Below, one piece after another: positions 17,678 to 25,842 of a stretch of DNA of 64,000 nucleotides. Within the stretch, counting starts at the first letter, position 1. Each line of letters starts with the position of its first letter. Source of the DNA: Psychrosphaera sp. F3M07 (lineage in GTDB: Bacteria; Pseudomonadota; Gammaproteobacteria; Enterobacterales; Alteromonadaceae); NCBI RefSeq assembly GCF_018860345.1, contig NZ_JAHKPJ010000006.1, forward strand, positions 68,013 through 132,012, read 5' to 3'. A program made the translations under genes and the position numbers. Under the pieces are notes generated by a model. The model did no database searches and was not told where the DNA came from. It saw nothing but the letters and a program-made list of their open reading frames with translations.

Positions 17678-19105
17678 TCACCAGCCTATCGAGGTCGAAA
17701 TTGAATAATAAGACTCGTTAAAAATATCTTTACCATACTCAATAGAAGAGACCCATTGATATTCATTCATGATGGTAAACCATTCAGCTTTAACCTGATA
17801 ACTAGTATGATAATCGTAAGATGTATAGGATTCATTTTGAGTAACATTGGCTGAAAGGGTGATGTCATCTCCATTGCTCTGTAACCAATATAACTTTGCC
17901 ATAGCGTTATACGCTCCAACACCATCACCAGAGAAAGAATTGTCACGATTTCTAGACTCTGCCGCCCAGTGACCTATTATACTTCCTTGATGAGTTAAAC
18001 CATCGCCGTAAACATGATGCACATACCAAGCATTTTGCCATTCAGATAACTCTACGCGAAGACCAATATTGTCTGTTAAAGACGGAATATAAAGGCCTGC
18101 AGATAAAGCTGAGTTACCTAATTTGTAGTTAAAACCTCGACTTGTATCTTCTCCTGCATATTCAAAATATAAAGAAAATGGAGTATCACCTGAGAAGGTA
18201 AATTGGCTGACTAATGAAGCTGCTTGATTGCCAAATTGTTCGTCTACGGATAAATCTGCGCTGGTATTATCGCTACCGCTAGGGTCAAAAAAAGCACCAA
18301 TTAAATCACTGAATGAATTAGAACCTCGTTGACCTCCGCCAGACTGTAATATTCTATTAACGCCTAAACTAAACCCTTGCCAAGGAGAGACGGATAGATG
18401 AAAGCCAGTGATAATCGGCTTCCCGCTAATGTATTCACCTTGATAATAAATATTGTCAGAATTTGATAGCTCACCGACAAAGAGTTCATAATTTACCCCA
18501 AAGTCAGTTAATGGTATTGAATTGCTAATGGAGAGCGTTGGGAGTGTCGGAGCATGTGTACTAAGTAACATGGCGGAGTTTTCCATTGGTGATAACCAAT
18601 GTGGTTTGGTGCCAATATCTAATTGCATCCAGTCAGTACCAACGGAAATATAGGTATTTTCTAATGATGTATCGCTGCCATTCAGTTGAGCACCAGCAGT
18701 CAAAGATAAATATTCCGTTAGTTGGCTATATCCAGTGATATGGCCATAGACATTAGACTGGTATTCAATCCCTCTTTGGTTAGCTAAGGTAGAGTCTGTG
18801 CGGTCAGACAATTGAACCGCGATACGCCCGTCCAATATACTCGCAGGTGATTGGTATTTTTTTATATGTGTTGTTATTTCAGTACAAAGAGGAGTAACAC
18901 GAGTAAAACAGACTTTATTGAGTGCTTGTTTAACTTGACTAACAGAAAGCGGTTTTTTTAATGACGTCATATTCGCCATTAATAATAATTGGTCAATGTT
19001 CCGTTCAAGCTTTGCGGATTGTTTTAAAGGTAAATAACCAGATGTTCCAGCCAGTGCAGATGAGGATATGAAGAATAACAGTACTAGGTAATTTTTTATT
19101 ATCAC
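17678..19105 (-). CDS. Wzi-family capsule assembly outer-membrane protein
   Basis: 475-residue outer-membrane protein, first gene of a three-gene operon. The signal peptide (about 1-19, ending SSALA) precedes an N-terminal helical segment (SAKLERNIDQLLLMANMTS, SVSQVKQALNKVC) that is characteristic of Caps_assemb_Wzi proteins. About 16-18 predicted strands follow (IDIGTKPHWLSPMENSAML, FSLYFEYAGEDT) and the protein ends in TSIGW. In E. coli, Wzi is a lectin-like barrel that holds group 1 capsule on the cell surface. Family assignment is good; the glycan bound here is unknown. Confidence 0.85.
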   Translation of the reverse strand: MIIKNYLVLLFFISSSALAGTSGYLPLKQSAKLERNIDQLLLMANMTSLKKPLSVSQVKQALNKVCFTRVTPLCTEITTHIKKYQSPASILDGRIAVQLSDRTDSTLANQRGIEYQSNVYGHITGYSQLTEYLSLTAGAQLNGSDTSLENTYISVGTDWMQLDIGTKPHWLSPMENSAMLLSTHAPTLPTLSISNSIPLTDFGVNYELFVGELSNSDNIYYQGEYISGKPIITGFHLSVSPWQGFSLGVNRILQSGGGQRGSNSFSDLIGAFFDPSGSDNTSADLSVDEQFGNQAASLVSQFTFSGDTPFSLYFEYAGEDTSRGFNYKLGNSALSAGLYIPSLTDNIGLRVELSEWQNAWYVHHVYGDGLTHQGSIIGHWAAESRNRDNSFSGDGVGAYNAMAKLYWLQSNGDDITLSANVTQNESYTSYDYHTSYQVKAEWFTIMNEYQWVSSIEYGKDIFNESYYSISTSIGW

Positions 19106-19251
19106 AATAGATGTTTAACGCTGTCTAAAAGTAGGCGTAGTGTAAAGGCTTTAAATTTGAAATTCACTATTTCATTAACTTTTCGATAATATCACTGTAA
19201 CATTCTGAAGATAAGGTGCTTCATAAAATTTAGGCAACAGGATTAGCTCAT

Positions 19252-20412
19252 TTGAAGTCAAATAATATTCAAAAGAAATTTTTATTTATATCTAGGAAGT
19301 CTTCACATTATCGTTACTACCAAAAGTTAGTGGCGTTTATTGGAGGATCGGCTGAACTACATCAATTAAAATTGATATCTTTACCCCATATCGCATATTG
19401 GAAGCACCTAGAAAAATTGAATTTTGATGAGTTAGTTGATGTCCATGTGCGCCGAAAAATAGTTCGCCATCCATGGTTAGTTACGTTCAAACCATTACTC
19501 AGTGTTGTTAAATCTAGTTATATCTTATTGGAAAAGTTAAGAGCGAGTTATTACTTTAAGTTATTTCTAAACGGCGAGTATGACACGGTTATTTTATGGA
19601 ATGGCATGAAGCAGCCTAATAAAACCCCATACCAAGTAGCTAAAGTTTGCGGGAAAAAAACCATGTTATTTGAGAATGGATTATTGCCAAATACGACCGT
19701 TTTAGATGCTAAAGGGGTAAATGCATTAAATTCAGTGCCACGAGAACCGCATTTTTATCGCGATATAAATATTGATGACAGTGAGATAACTAAAAAATTG
19801 GTTGTTAGACAACCACATAAAAATCGAAAGTTAGATGAACAAAATGTGGTTTTGCCTGAATCGTTTATTTTCGTGCCATTTCAAGTGCCCAACGATACTC
19901 AAATAGTTTGTCACTCCCCTTGGATCGATTCAATGGAAGCATTTCACCAAGTATTGGAACAAGCATTGATCGAATTAGATTCTAAACCTGATTTATGTTT
20001 CGTTATTAAAGAGCACCCTTCATGGCCAAGAAGCTTTAAACATTTACATGATAAAAATCCTCGAATTATCTTCGCGAATAACATGAATACCCAAGACTTG
20101 GTAGAACGATCGACAGCTGTCGTTACGATTAATTCCACCGTAGGGATAGAAGCGCTTTTGTTAAACAAAAAAGTGATCACATTAGGCAATACATTTTTTA
20201 ATGTAGAAGGCTTGGTGTGGCACGCTGACAATCAACAAGAATTCACCAAGTTATTAGCCAATATTGATGATGTTATTGTAGATGAAACCTTTGTTCGTCA
20301 ATTCTTAACTTATTTGAACTCTGAGTATTTAATTCCGGATGCTTGGCAAGATGTTAACGCATCCTCTTTTGCTCATTTAAATGAAGTTAAGCGTCGATTA
20401 GAGACGTTCTAG
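19252..20412 (+). CDS. KpsS/KpsC-like capsule polysaccharide biosynthesis protein
   Basis: 386-residue cytoplasmic protein resembling the capsule synthesis family that includes KpsS-type Kdo transferases. Visible: TVILWNGMKQPN, LFENGLLPNTTVLDAKGVNA (the Glu-Asn-Gly loop), IFVPFQVPNDTQIV, CFVIKEHPSWPRS (His-Pro motif) and TVGIEALLLNKKVITLG near the end of the donor domain. The only plausible start is TTG at 19252, as no ATG occurs in the first 120 codons. It is divergent from the Wzi operon and convergent with a glycerophosphotransferase-like gene. Function could be Kdo linker synthesis or a related core modification. Confidence 0.75.
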   Translation: MKSNNIQKKFLFISRKSSHYRYYQKLVAFIGGSAELHQLKLISLPHIAYWKHLEKLNFDELVDVHVRRKIVRHPWLVTFKPLLSVVKSSYILLEKLRASYYFKLFLNGEYDTVILWNGMKQPNKTPYQVAKVCGKKTMLFENGLLPNTTVLDAKGVNALNSVPREPHFYRDINIDDSEITKKLVVRQPHKNRKLDEQNVVLPESFIFVPFQVPNDTQIVCHSPWIDSMEAFHQVLEQALIELDSKPDLCFVIKEHPSWPRSFKHLHDKNPRIIFANNMNTQDLVERSTAVVTINSTVGIEALLLNKKVITLGNTFFNVEGLVWHADNQQEFTKLLANIDDVIVDETFVRQFLTYLNSEYLIPDAWQDVNASSFAHLNEVKRRLETF

Positions 20413-20426
20413 CTTTGTTTTTAGTT

Positions 20427-21449
20427 TTATAACTTCCAATAATTGAATTTCTTGCGCATTTTGATTTGTCTGATCAGGTTAAAAGGAAGTGCTTTAGGTG
20501 CTAATTTTCCGTTTATCACTCTTGATTTTACTGCCTCGTATACTCGCTGAGTTGCCTTTGCATCATGACTGGGGTGGTATTGTTCTCGATAAGCAGTTAT
20601 CAACGCCATCCGTTCTGCCGTGGGGTTAAGTGCTGTATTTAATGCATCGTTAAGCTGCTCTGGCTCCGTTATGTTTATTAACGCTGACTCTGGAGAGGCA
20701 TTGTTATAGGTAATGGCTGGTTTATTTAACAGCATAAATTCGGTAATGACAGAAGATGTGTCAGAGACAATGACATTCGATGTTTGTAATAATCCGCTTA
20801 AGTTTGAAGTTTCCAACACCACTAAGTGCTCATGCTGTAACTGCATATATTGCTCAATGATCTTTTTGTCCATCTTAGGGTGGAACTTGACTATCCAGTG
20901 AAATTTATTTTGTTTGCTTAATGCCACAATCTTATCTTTTAATTCAACCGCGCTTGATAACGAAGGGGAAAAGGTTGGGGCGTATAATACGATAGGCAAA
21001 CCTAGGTTATTAACCGGCATAGGTTCCGCGTTAAATAATTTATCTAATTTTGTCCAACCGGTTTCAACCACATCAAAAAATTGATGTTTTTCACTTAGCT
21101 TTGCAAATTTTTCAGTAAAAAATGGGCCTTGTGTACAATATAAGTCAAAACAACCTCTAATTTTAAAGTGTCCTTTTTTCTTCCATTCAAATCCATGAAA
21201 CACTTGCACTTTTAAGCCTTGAATAAAACTAGGCACCACATTACCCGGAACAAATACGGCATCTGGCTTAAAGTTTTGCACTTCTTGAATACTGTCGGTA
21301 AAGGATTCGTTTGCTAAAAAGTATGATTGGTCAACGTTATTGCCATATAACATCCACATGACTTGGTCGTTATTTTTTAACGCGTATTCTTGAATGGGGC
21401 GCAAGATCTCAAATGAATAGTTTTGTGAGATGAAAAGCAAAATTCGCAT
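20427..21449 (-). CDS. CDP-glycerol glycerophosphotransferase-like protein (TagB/TagF family)
   Basis: 340 residues with the GT-B-like TagF/TagB plan. Motifs: VQVFHGFEWKKKGHF (the conserved His-Gly acceptor motif), DLYCTQGPFFTEKF, VETGWTKLDKLF, PIVLYAPTFSPSLSS, HWIVKFHPKM (donor-binding His-Pro) and VSDTSSVITEFMLLNKPAI (Asp-Thr-Ser-Ser plus the downstream Glu). These are the residues that bind CDP-glycerol and act in catalysis in the family. The C-terminus is basic (RQIKMRKKFNYWKL), which suits membrane association. It transfers glycerol phosphate or another polyol phosphate; it is near a TagD-like gene that could make the donor. Confidence 0.87.
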   Translation of the reverse strand: MRILLFISQNYSFEILRPIQEYALKNNDQVMWMLYGNNVDQSYFLANESFTDSIQEVQNFKPDAVFVPGNVVPSFIQGLKVQVFHGFEWKKKGHFKIRGCFDLYCTQGPFFTEKFAKLSEKHQFFDVVETGWTKLDKLFNAEPMPVNNLGLPIVLYAPTFSPSLSSAVELKDKIVALSKQNKFHWIVKFHPKMDKKIIEQYMQLQHEHLVVLETSNLSGLLQTSNVIVSDTSSVITEFMLLNKPAITYNNASPESALINITEPEQLNDALNTALNPTAERMALITAYREQYHPSHDAKATQRVYEAVKSRVINGKLAPKALPFNLIRQIKMRKKFNYWKL

Positions 21450-21590
21450 TTGTCATTACCATAGTAAAATTAACCATCTAGCGCATTATTACATTAGTTT
21501 TACAATTTGATGTAATTTTTACTACATATCCTTATAATCAAAAATTAATTTAGTACTTATCCTTTAATATGTTCCTTTAACTGGTTGGTT

Positions 21591-22661
21591 ATGAAAATAA
21601 TTTTTGATGTTTTACATTTATACTACTTGCCACAATATTTACCAGTTAGGGATGAACTGATTAAAGCAGGGCACCAAGTTTATTTTGTTTTTTATAAAAC
21701 GTCTGATCCATCATTAAATGAAATTTGTCAATCCGTAATTAATAAAGAAAATTTAGACTGTTTTCTCGCCGATGATTGGTCGCAGGCGTTATCGTTTTAC
21801 TTAGAACAAAAAGCGAGTTGGATTATATTTGGCAATGCGGTTGAGCAAATTGATGTCATCCACAGTGTCAGTAAAACCGCAATGATGTTGCATGGTATTG
21901 GGCCGAAAGCGGTATACTATGAAATGCCTAAAAAGCCAATGACAGTAAGGTTTGTCGAGGGAGAGTATCGTCTAAATAGACTTAAAGGTATGCACCCAAA
22001 TGATAAGTTTATCGATACCGGTTATGCCAAATTAGATCCTGCCATTCAGTCTGATAATAACGGCGTCAATTTAAGTGATTTAGGTTTAGACCCAAACAAA
22101 AAAACAATTTTGTATGCGCCGACGTTTTACCCTAGCTCATTAGAGTGCATGCCTAAAAATTTACCGCAGATGTTGTCTGAATATAATCTAATTATAAAAC
22201 CTCATTTTTTTAGCTTAATTAAAAAAAAATACAAAAAACACAGTAAAATATTTAAACGTTGGCAACAAGCTGATAACCTCTATTTATGTGGTGTAGAAGA
22301 TTATAATCTCGTCCCTTTTATGGGAGTGGCGGATGTTATGTTATCCGATGCTTCTTCGGCCATTTTCGAGTTTGCCGCGTTAAATAAACCTGTAATTTGG
22401 TGTGATTTTTATAAATTACGTTGGAGTTATCGTGGGATATTTAGTTATCGATTTAAGCAACGCGTGGACTCAGATATACAATATTTTGAACAAGTTGGTT
22501 GGCGGATCCAGTCACCAACTGAATTAGTTGATACCTTAGTGGATTCATTAAAAGAGACTGACGCTAAAGTACAGCAAAGGGCTAAAGTCATTAGCCAACT
22601 CGCTGGTCGAGTCGATGGTCAATCAGCTAATCGTATCGTAAATTATTTAACAAACAATTAA
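21591..22661 (+). CDS. Second CDP-glycerol glycerophosphotransferase-like protein
   Basis: 356 residues from the ATG at 21591 (a TTG two codons earlier is unlikely). Same family as the protein at 20427-21449 but divergent in sequence: MMLHGIGPKAVYYE (His-Gly motif), DKFIDTGYAKLDP, TILYAPTFYPSSLE, LIIKPHFFSL (a Pro-His order instead of His-Pro) and LSDASSAIFEFAALNKPVIW. Two such transferases beside a TagD-like enzyme parallel the TagB (primer) and TagF (polymerase) pair of teichoic acid synthesis, although which is which cannot be read. It begins an operon with the cytidylyltransferase (11-bp gap) and the SDR (no gap). Confidence 0.85.
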   Translation: MKIIFDVLHLYYLPQYLPVRDELIKAGHQVYFVFYKTSDPSLNEICQSVINKENLDCFLADDWSQALSFYLEQKASWIIFGNAVEQIDVIHSVSKTAMMLHGIGPKAVYYEMPKKPMTVRFVEGEYRLNRLKGMHPNDKFIDTGYAKLDPAIQSDNNGVNLSDLGLDPNKKTILYAPTFYPSSLECMPKNLPQMLSEYNLIIKPHFFSLIKKKYKKHSKIFKRWQQADNLYLCGVEDYNLVPFMGVADVMLSDASSAIFEFAALNKPVIWCDFYKLRWSYRGIFSYRFKQRVDSDIQYFEQVGWRIQSPTELVDTLVDSLKETDAKVQQRAKVISQLAGRVDGQSANRIVNYLTNN

Positions 22662-22672
22662 TTAATGAGGTT

Positions 22673-23122
22673 ATGGAAATGAAACCTATAGTATATGTTT
22701 CTGGAACATTTGATTTATTTCACAGCAATCACTTAAAAATGATTGAATATGGGGCTGGGCTTGGCGGTACGCTCATTGTGGGTGTAAGCACTGACGATTT
22801 GGTGAGTACTTATAAAAATCCGCCTAGTGTGCCATTTGAAGAGCGTCAGGCCATAATTTCGGCTTTAAAGTATCCACATATTGTTATACCGCAGCGTTCT
22901 TTGGAGCATACCCAAAGAGTGAAAGATTTGAATATTGATATCTTTGTCGTAGGTGATGACTGGCGTGGAAAGTATGATTATTTAAGAGACTTAGGTGTAC
23001 AAGTTTTCTATTTTCCTTACGGTGCAGGTGTTAGTAGTTCTAAATTAAAACAACAAATTACCAAACAATACTCTGAATTGAAGAAAACGGCCGATGATCA
23101 TATCAATCCTGAGGTTGTGTAG
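22673..23122 (+). CDS. TagD-like glycerol-3-phosphate cytidylyltransferase
   Basis: 149-residue nucleotidyltransferase, likely making CDP-glycerol from CTP and glycerol 3-phosphate. The first catalytic motif is GTFDLFHSNHLKMI (about 11-24), where H-S-N-H replaces the usual HxGH, so the glycine is missing. VGVSTDDLVSTYK, the VPFEERQAII motif, VVGDDWRGKYDYL and GVSSSKLK (the RTEGISTT-like region) complete the family pattern. Length is slightly above TagD (about 130). It sits directly between a glycerophosphotransferase-like gene and an SDR. A related cytidylyltransferase for another polyol phosphate is possible. Confidence 0.85.
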   Translation: MEMKPIVYVSGTFDLFHSNHLKMIEYGAGLGGTLIVGVSTDDLVSTYKNPPSVPFEERQAIISALKYPHIVIPQRSLEHTQRVKDLNIDIFVVGDDWRGKYDYLRDLGVQVFYFPYGAGVSSSKLKQQITKQYSELKKTADDHINPEVV

Positions 23123-23728
23123 ATGTTAAAAATATTAATCACAGGTGGTGGTGGTGATTGGGCACAAAGCTTTAAACAAAACCACCAAGATACTTATGAT
23201 ATTCACACGCCGACTAGAGGCGAGTTAGATGTGACATCTGAGCCATCTGTCATTGCATATTTTGAACGTCAAACAACGCCATTTGATGTGGTCATCAATA
23301 ATGCGGGATGTATCCACCCTAAGCGCATTTTAGAGTCGGATAGCAGTGCGTGGGTTAATGACATTAATGTCAATTTGATTGGAAGTTTTTATGTGAGCAA
23401 AGCTGCATTACAATCAAATCGCAAAACAAAGTTAATACATATATCGTCAACGGCAGCGTACAACGCTTATGCGGATTGGTCTTCGTATTGTGCGTCTAAA
23501 GCTGGAGTGAAAACATTAGCCTTAAGTTTGGCTAATGATGGCTTTGATTCTTATTGTTTATGCCCTGGAGCCATAGATACAAAATTCAGAGATAAATTCG
23601 ATATTGCCAATAATAATGTGATGAGTTGTGCGGACTTAACAATTCATGTTTTGGACGTGATAAAAGGGAAATATCAAAGGGGTGATGTTTTGTTTATTCG
23701 CAGTAATGAATTCACCCTAAATCCTTAG
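23123..23728 (+). CDS. Short-chain dehydrogenase/reductase
   Basis: 201-residue SDR starting at the base after the cytidylyltransferase stop. Nucleotide motif ITGGGGDWAQSF (about 6-17; less canonical than TGxxxGIG), NNAGCIHP (about 59-66), catalytic Ser in HISSTAAYN, and the catalytic pair in SYCASKAGVKTLA (Y-x-x-x-K). The substrate-binding part is short. Strict coupling to the TagD-like gene suggests it makes or modifies the polyol precursor or a sugar of the same polymer; I cannot name the substrate. Confidence 0.82.
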   Translation: MLKILITGGGGDWAQSFKQNHQDTYDIHTPTRGELDVTSEPSVIAYFERQTTPFDVVINNAGCIHPKRILESDSSAWVNDINVNLIGSFYVSKAALQSNRKTKLIHISSTAAYNAYADWSSYCASKAGVKTLALSLANDGFDSYCLCPGAIDTKFRDKFDIANNNVMSCADLTIHVLDVIKGKYQRGDVLFIRSNEFTLNP

Positions 23729-23793
23729 TTTGTACAAAAAACAAACTCAAATGAAAATAACTGGTAAAAAAACGTCTTATTTACAACAAAAAC

Positions 23794-23830
23794 TTGATCT
23801 TGACCCTCAAATTCTGTATAAATTGCGCCC
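23794..23830 (+). promoter_or_regulatory. rpmB promoter with GC-rich discriminator
   Basis: -35 TTGATC (23794-23799), 17-bp spacer and -10 TATAAA (23817-23822), followed by TTGCGCCC. The -35 hexamer and discriminator resemble those of rpmE. It lies about 90 bases before the rpmB ATG. Confidence 0.65.
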
Positions 23831-23909
23831 TTTCGAATGCCCGGACAAATTAATTGGCCAATAGGGCTAATTAGATTGACGTCAGAATTTTTGTTTTGGA
23901 GTAAATGAC

Positions 23910-24146
23910 ATGGCTAAAGTTTGCCAAGTAACAGGTAAGCGCCCAACGGTTGGTAACAATCGTTCACACGCGCGTAACGCTACTAGACGTCGTTTCTTAC
24001 CTAACCTACAAACACACCGTTTTTGGGTTGAAAGTGAGAAGCGATTTGTGAAATTACGTTTATCTACTAAAGGTATGCGTATAATTGATAAAAAAGGTAT
24101 TGATACAGTGCTAGCAGATATGCGTGCAGCTGGTCAAAAAATCTAA
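23910..24146 (+). CDS. rpmB: 50S ribosomal protein L28
   Basis: 78 residues, the usual L28 length. It begins [20 protein letters not shown] and is rich in Arg and Lys ([18 protein letters not shown]). L28 is a large-subunit protein near the exit-site region. rpmG follows after 11 bp, the standard rpmB-rpmG operon. Confidence 0.98.
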   Translation: MAKVCQVTGKRPTVGNNRSHARNATRRRFLPNLQTHRFWVESEKRFVKLRLSTKGMRIIDKKGIDTVLADMRAAGQKI

Positions 24147-24157
24147 GGAACTAAATC

Positions 24158-24313
24158 ATGCGTGATAAAATTCGTTTAGTTTCAACGGCTGGAACTGGTT
24201 ATTTTTATACTACTGATAAAAATAAGAAGCTAATGCCTGAAAAGATGGAAATCAAAAAATTTGATCCAAAGATCCGTAAACACGTGATCTTCAAAGAAGC
24301 TAAAATTAAGTAA
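24158..24313 (+). CDS. rpmG: 50S ribosomal protein L33
   Basis: 51 residues translated from the ATG at 24158: it begins [19 protein letters not shown], continues with [16 protein letters not shown] and ends [11 protein letters not shown] before TAA at 24311-24313. It lacks the Cys-x-x-Cys pairs of zinc L33, so it is the zinc-free type. AAGGA lies 7 bases upstream of the ATG. Second gene of the rpmBG operon. Confidence 0.97.
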   Translation: MRDKIRLVSTAGTGYFYTTDKNKKLMPEKMEIKKFDPKIRKHVIFKEAKIK

Positions 24314-24350
24314 GCTTTTTGAATTCTATTGAAACTTTTGCAAAAGTTTA

Positions 24351-24380
24351 AAAAACCTGGCTTATTAGTCAGGTTTTTTT
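24351..24380 (+). terminator. rpmBG terminator
   Basis: AAAAACCTG (24351-24359) pairs with CAGGTTTTT (24370-24378), ending in a T-run. A small palindrome of A/T-rich sequence (24332-24349) precedes it. Confidence 0.88.
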
Positions 24381-24468
24381 ATGTCCAAAATTCAATAACA
24401 TTGATTAGCACAATTAATCACTATAAATTGTAAAGCCACAGTTATACCAGTAGTTTGATAGGACTAGT

Positions 24469-24972
24469 ATGAAAACAGGGTTAACCCAACGAGGTTGGAA
24501 TAACGTATTAATTTTTGCATCGCTATTTATGATTGTATTGTTTAACAGTACACATCAACGATTTGTCTCCAACGACAATGACAAGATCAAACGTACGTTA
24601 ATTGAATCATCAAGTTTATTGCAGAATATAGACTTTAACGGTTTACGGTTTGAACGTATTGGGTCAGGGTGGCGCACGTTAACACAAGTAGACATTCAGA
24701 CTAAAATGAGTCCTGAAACTATTATTCAACACTGGGCTGAACAGCCGATAGAAATATTGGAAAATGAACCTGCAATTAATAGCTCAAACAGTCGATTTCC
24801 AATATCCCTGGATATGATCGGCCAACAGCAAACCCAAGTGTTTGAATTTATTATCGATAACAATGCAGGTGTAGTTTACATTTTTGATCATAACATTGCG
24901 CAGTGGTTGATAATCGATCAATCACAGTTAGCCTTGTTTATCCCTGCCGTTTTACTCAATCTAAATAATTAA
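24469..24972 (+). CDS. Membrane-anchored protein of unknown function beside mutM
   Basis: I do not recognise this 167-residue protein. One N-terminal hydrophobic segment (about residues 12-27, [15 protein letters not shown]) would anchor it in the inner membrane, with the rest periplasmic or cytoplasmic. The soluble part has IERIGSGW-type glycine positions and strand-like stretches ([28 protein letters not shown]) and no cysteine. It is 10 bp from the mutM start and so probably shares its transcript. Confidence 0.7.
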   Translation: MKTGLTQRGWNNVLIFASLFMIVLFNSTHQRFVSNDNDKIKRTLIESSSLLQNIDFNGLRFERIGSGWRTLTQVDIQTKMSPETIIQHWAEQPIEILENEPAINSSNSRFPISLDMIGQQQTQVFEFIIDNNAGVVYIFDHNIAQWLIIDQSQLALFIPAVLLNLNN

Positions 24973-24982
24973 GTTAACCATA

Positions 24983-25792
24983 ATGCCTGAATTACCAGAA
25001 GTAGAAGTAAGCCGTTTAGGTATTACTCCACATATTGAAAATCAAATAATCACTCAAGTTGTCGTTAGAAATGGTCAGTTGCGCTGGCCGGTTCCTGAAG
25101 AGGTTCAATTATTAGTTGGTCAAACGGTAATGGGGGTGTCACGCAGAGCAAAATATTTGTTTATCGATACCCAAGCCGGCAGTGCTATTTTGCATTTGGG
25201 CATGTCTGGTAAATTATGTGTTGTTGATAAAGACGTAGCGCTTGTAAAACACGATCATATTGATATCGAGTTTAGTAACGGAAAAGTACTTAGATATAAC
25301 GATCCTCGTCGCTTTGGGGCATTTTTATGGCAACAACCTAATACTACCCACGCCTTGTTAACAAAATTAGGCCCAGAGCCTTTAACGGACGAATTTGACT
25401 CTACTTGGTTATTCGAAAAATCCAGAGGTAAATCTACAGTAGTTAAAAACTTTATTATGGATAACCATGTGGTGGTGGGCGTTGGCAATATATACGCTAA
25501 TGAAAGTTTGTTTAAAGCGGGAATCGACCCAAGAAAACCAGCTGGGAAAATATCTAAACAAAAATATGTCGCTTTAACTGCGCATATCAAACAGACGTTA
25601 GCAGAGGCAATCAAACAAGGAGGCACGACTTTAAAAGACTTTACCCAGTCAGATGGTAACCCTGGATATTTTGCTCAAGAATTATTGGTTTATGGCCGAG
25701 CAGGAAAAGCGTGTTTATCGTGTGACAGTATATTAAAGTCAATTAAAATTGGTCAAAGAAATTCATTTTATTGCCCAAGTTGCCAACATTAA
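24983..25792 (+). CDS. mutM: Formamidopyrimidine-DNA glycosylase (Fpg)
   Basis: Bifunctional base-excision repair enzyme that removes 8-oxoguanine and cuts the abasic site. The N-terminal catalytic [10 protein letters not shown] (Pro2, Glu3) is intact. [20 protein letters not shown] (helix-two-turn-helix) and the C-terminal zinc finger with CLSC and CPSC pairs are present. The 269 residues match E. coli (269). It lies downstream of rpmBG, the conserved rpmB-rpmG-mutM order. Confidence 0.98.
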   Translation: MPELPEVEVSRLGITPHIENQIITQVVVRNGQLRWPVPEEVQLLVGQTVMGVSRRAKYLFIDTQAGSAILHLGMSGKLCVVDKDVALVKHDHIDIEFSNGKVLRYNDPRRFGAFLWQQPNTTHALLTKLGPEPLTDEFDSTWLFEKSRGKSTVVKNFIMDNHVVVGVGNIYANESLFKAGIDPRKPAGKISKQKYVALTAHIKQTLAEAIKQGGTTLKDFTQSDGNPGYFAQELLVYGRAGKACLSCDSILKSIKIGQRNSFYCPSCQH

Positions 25793-25842
25793 TAAATCAA
25801 GTTATCTTCGATGCAGAAAATTCGTAGTTAAGGTTAATTAAA

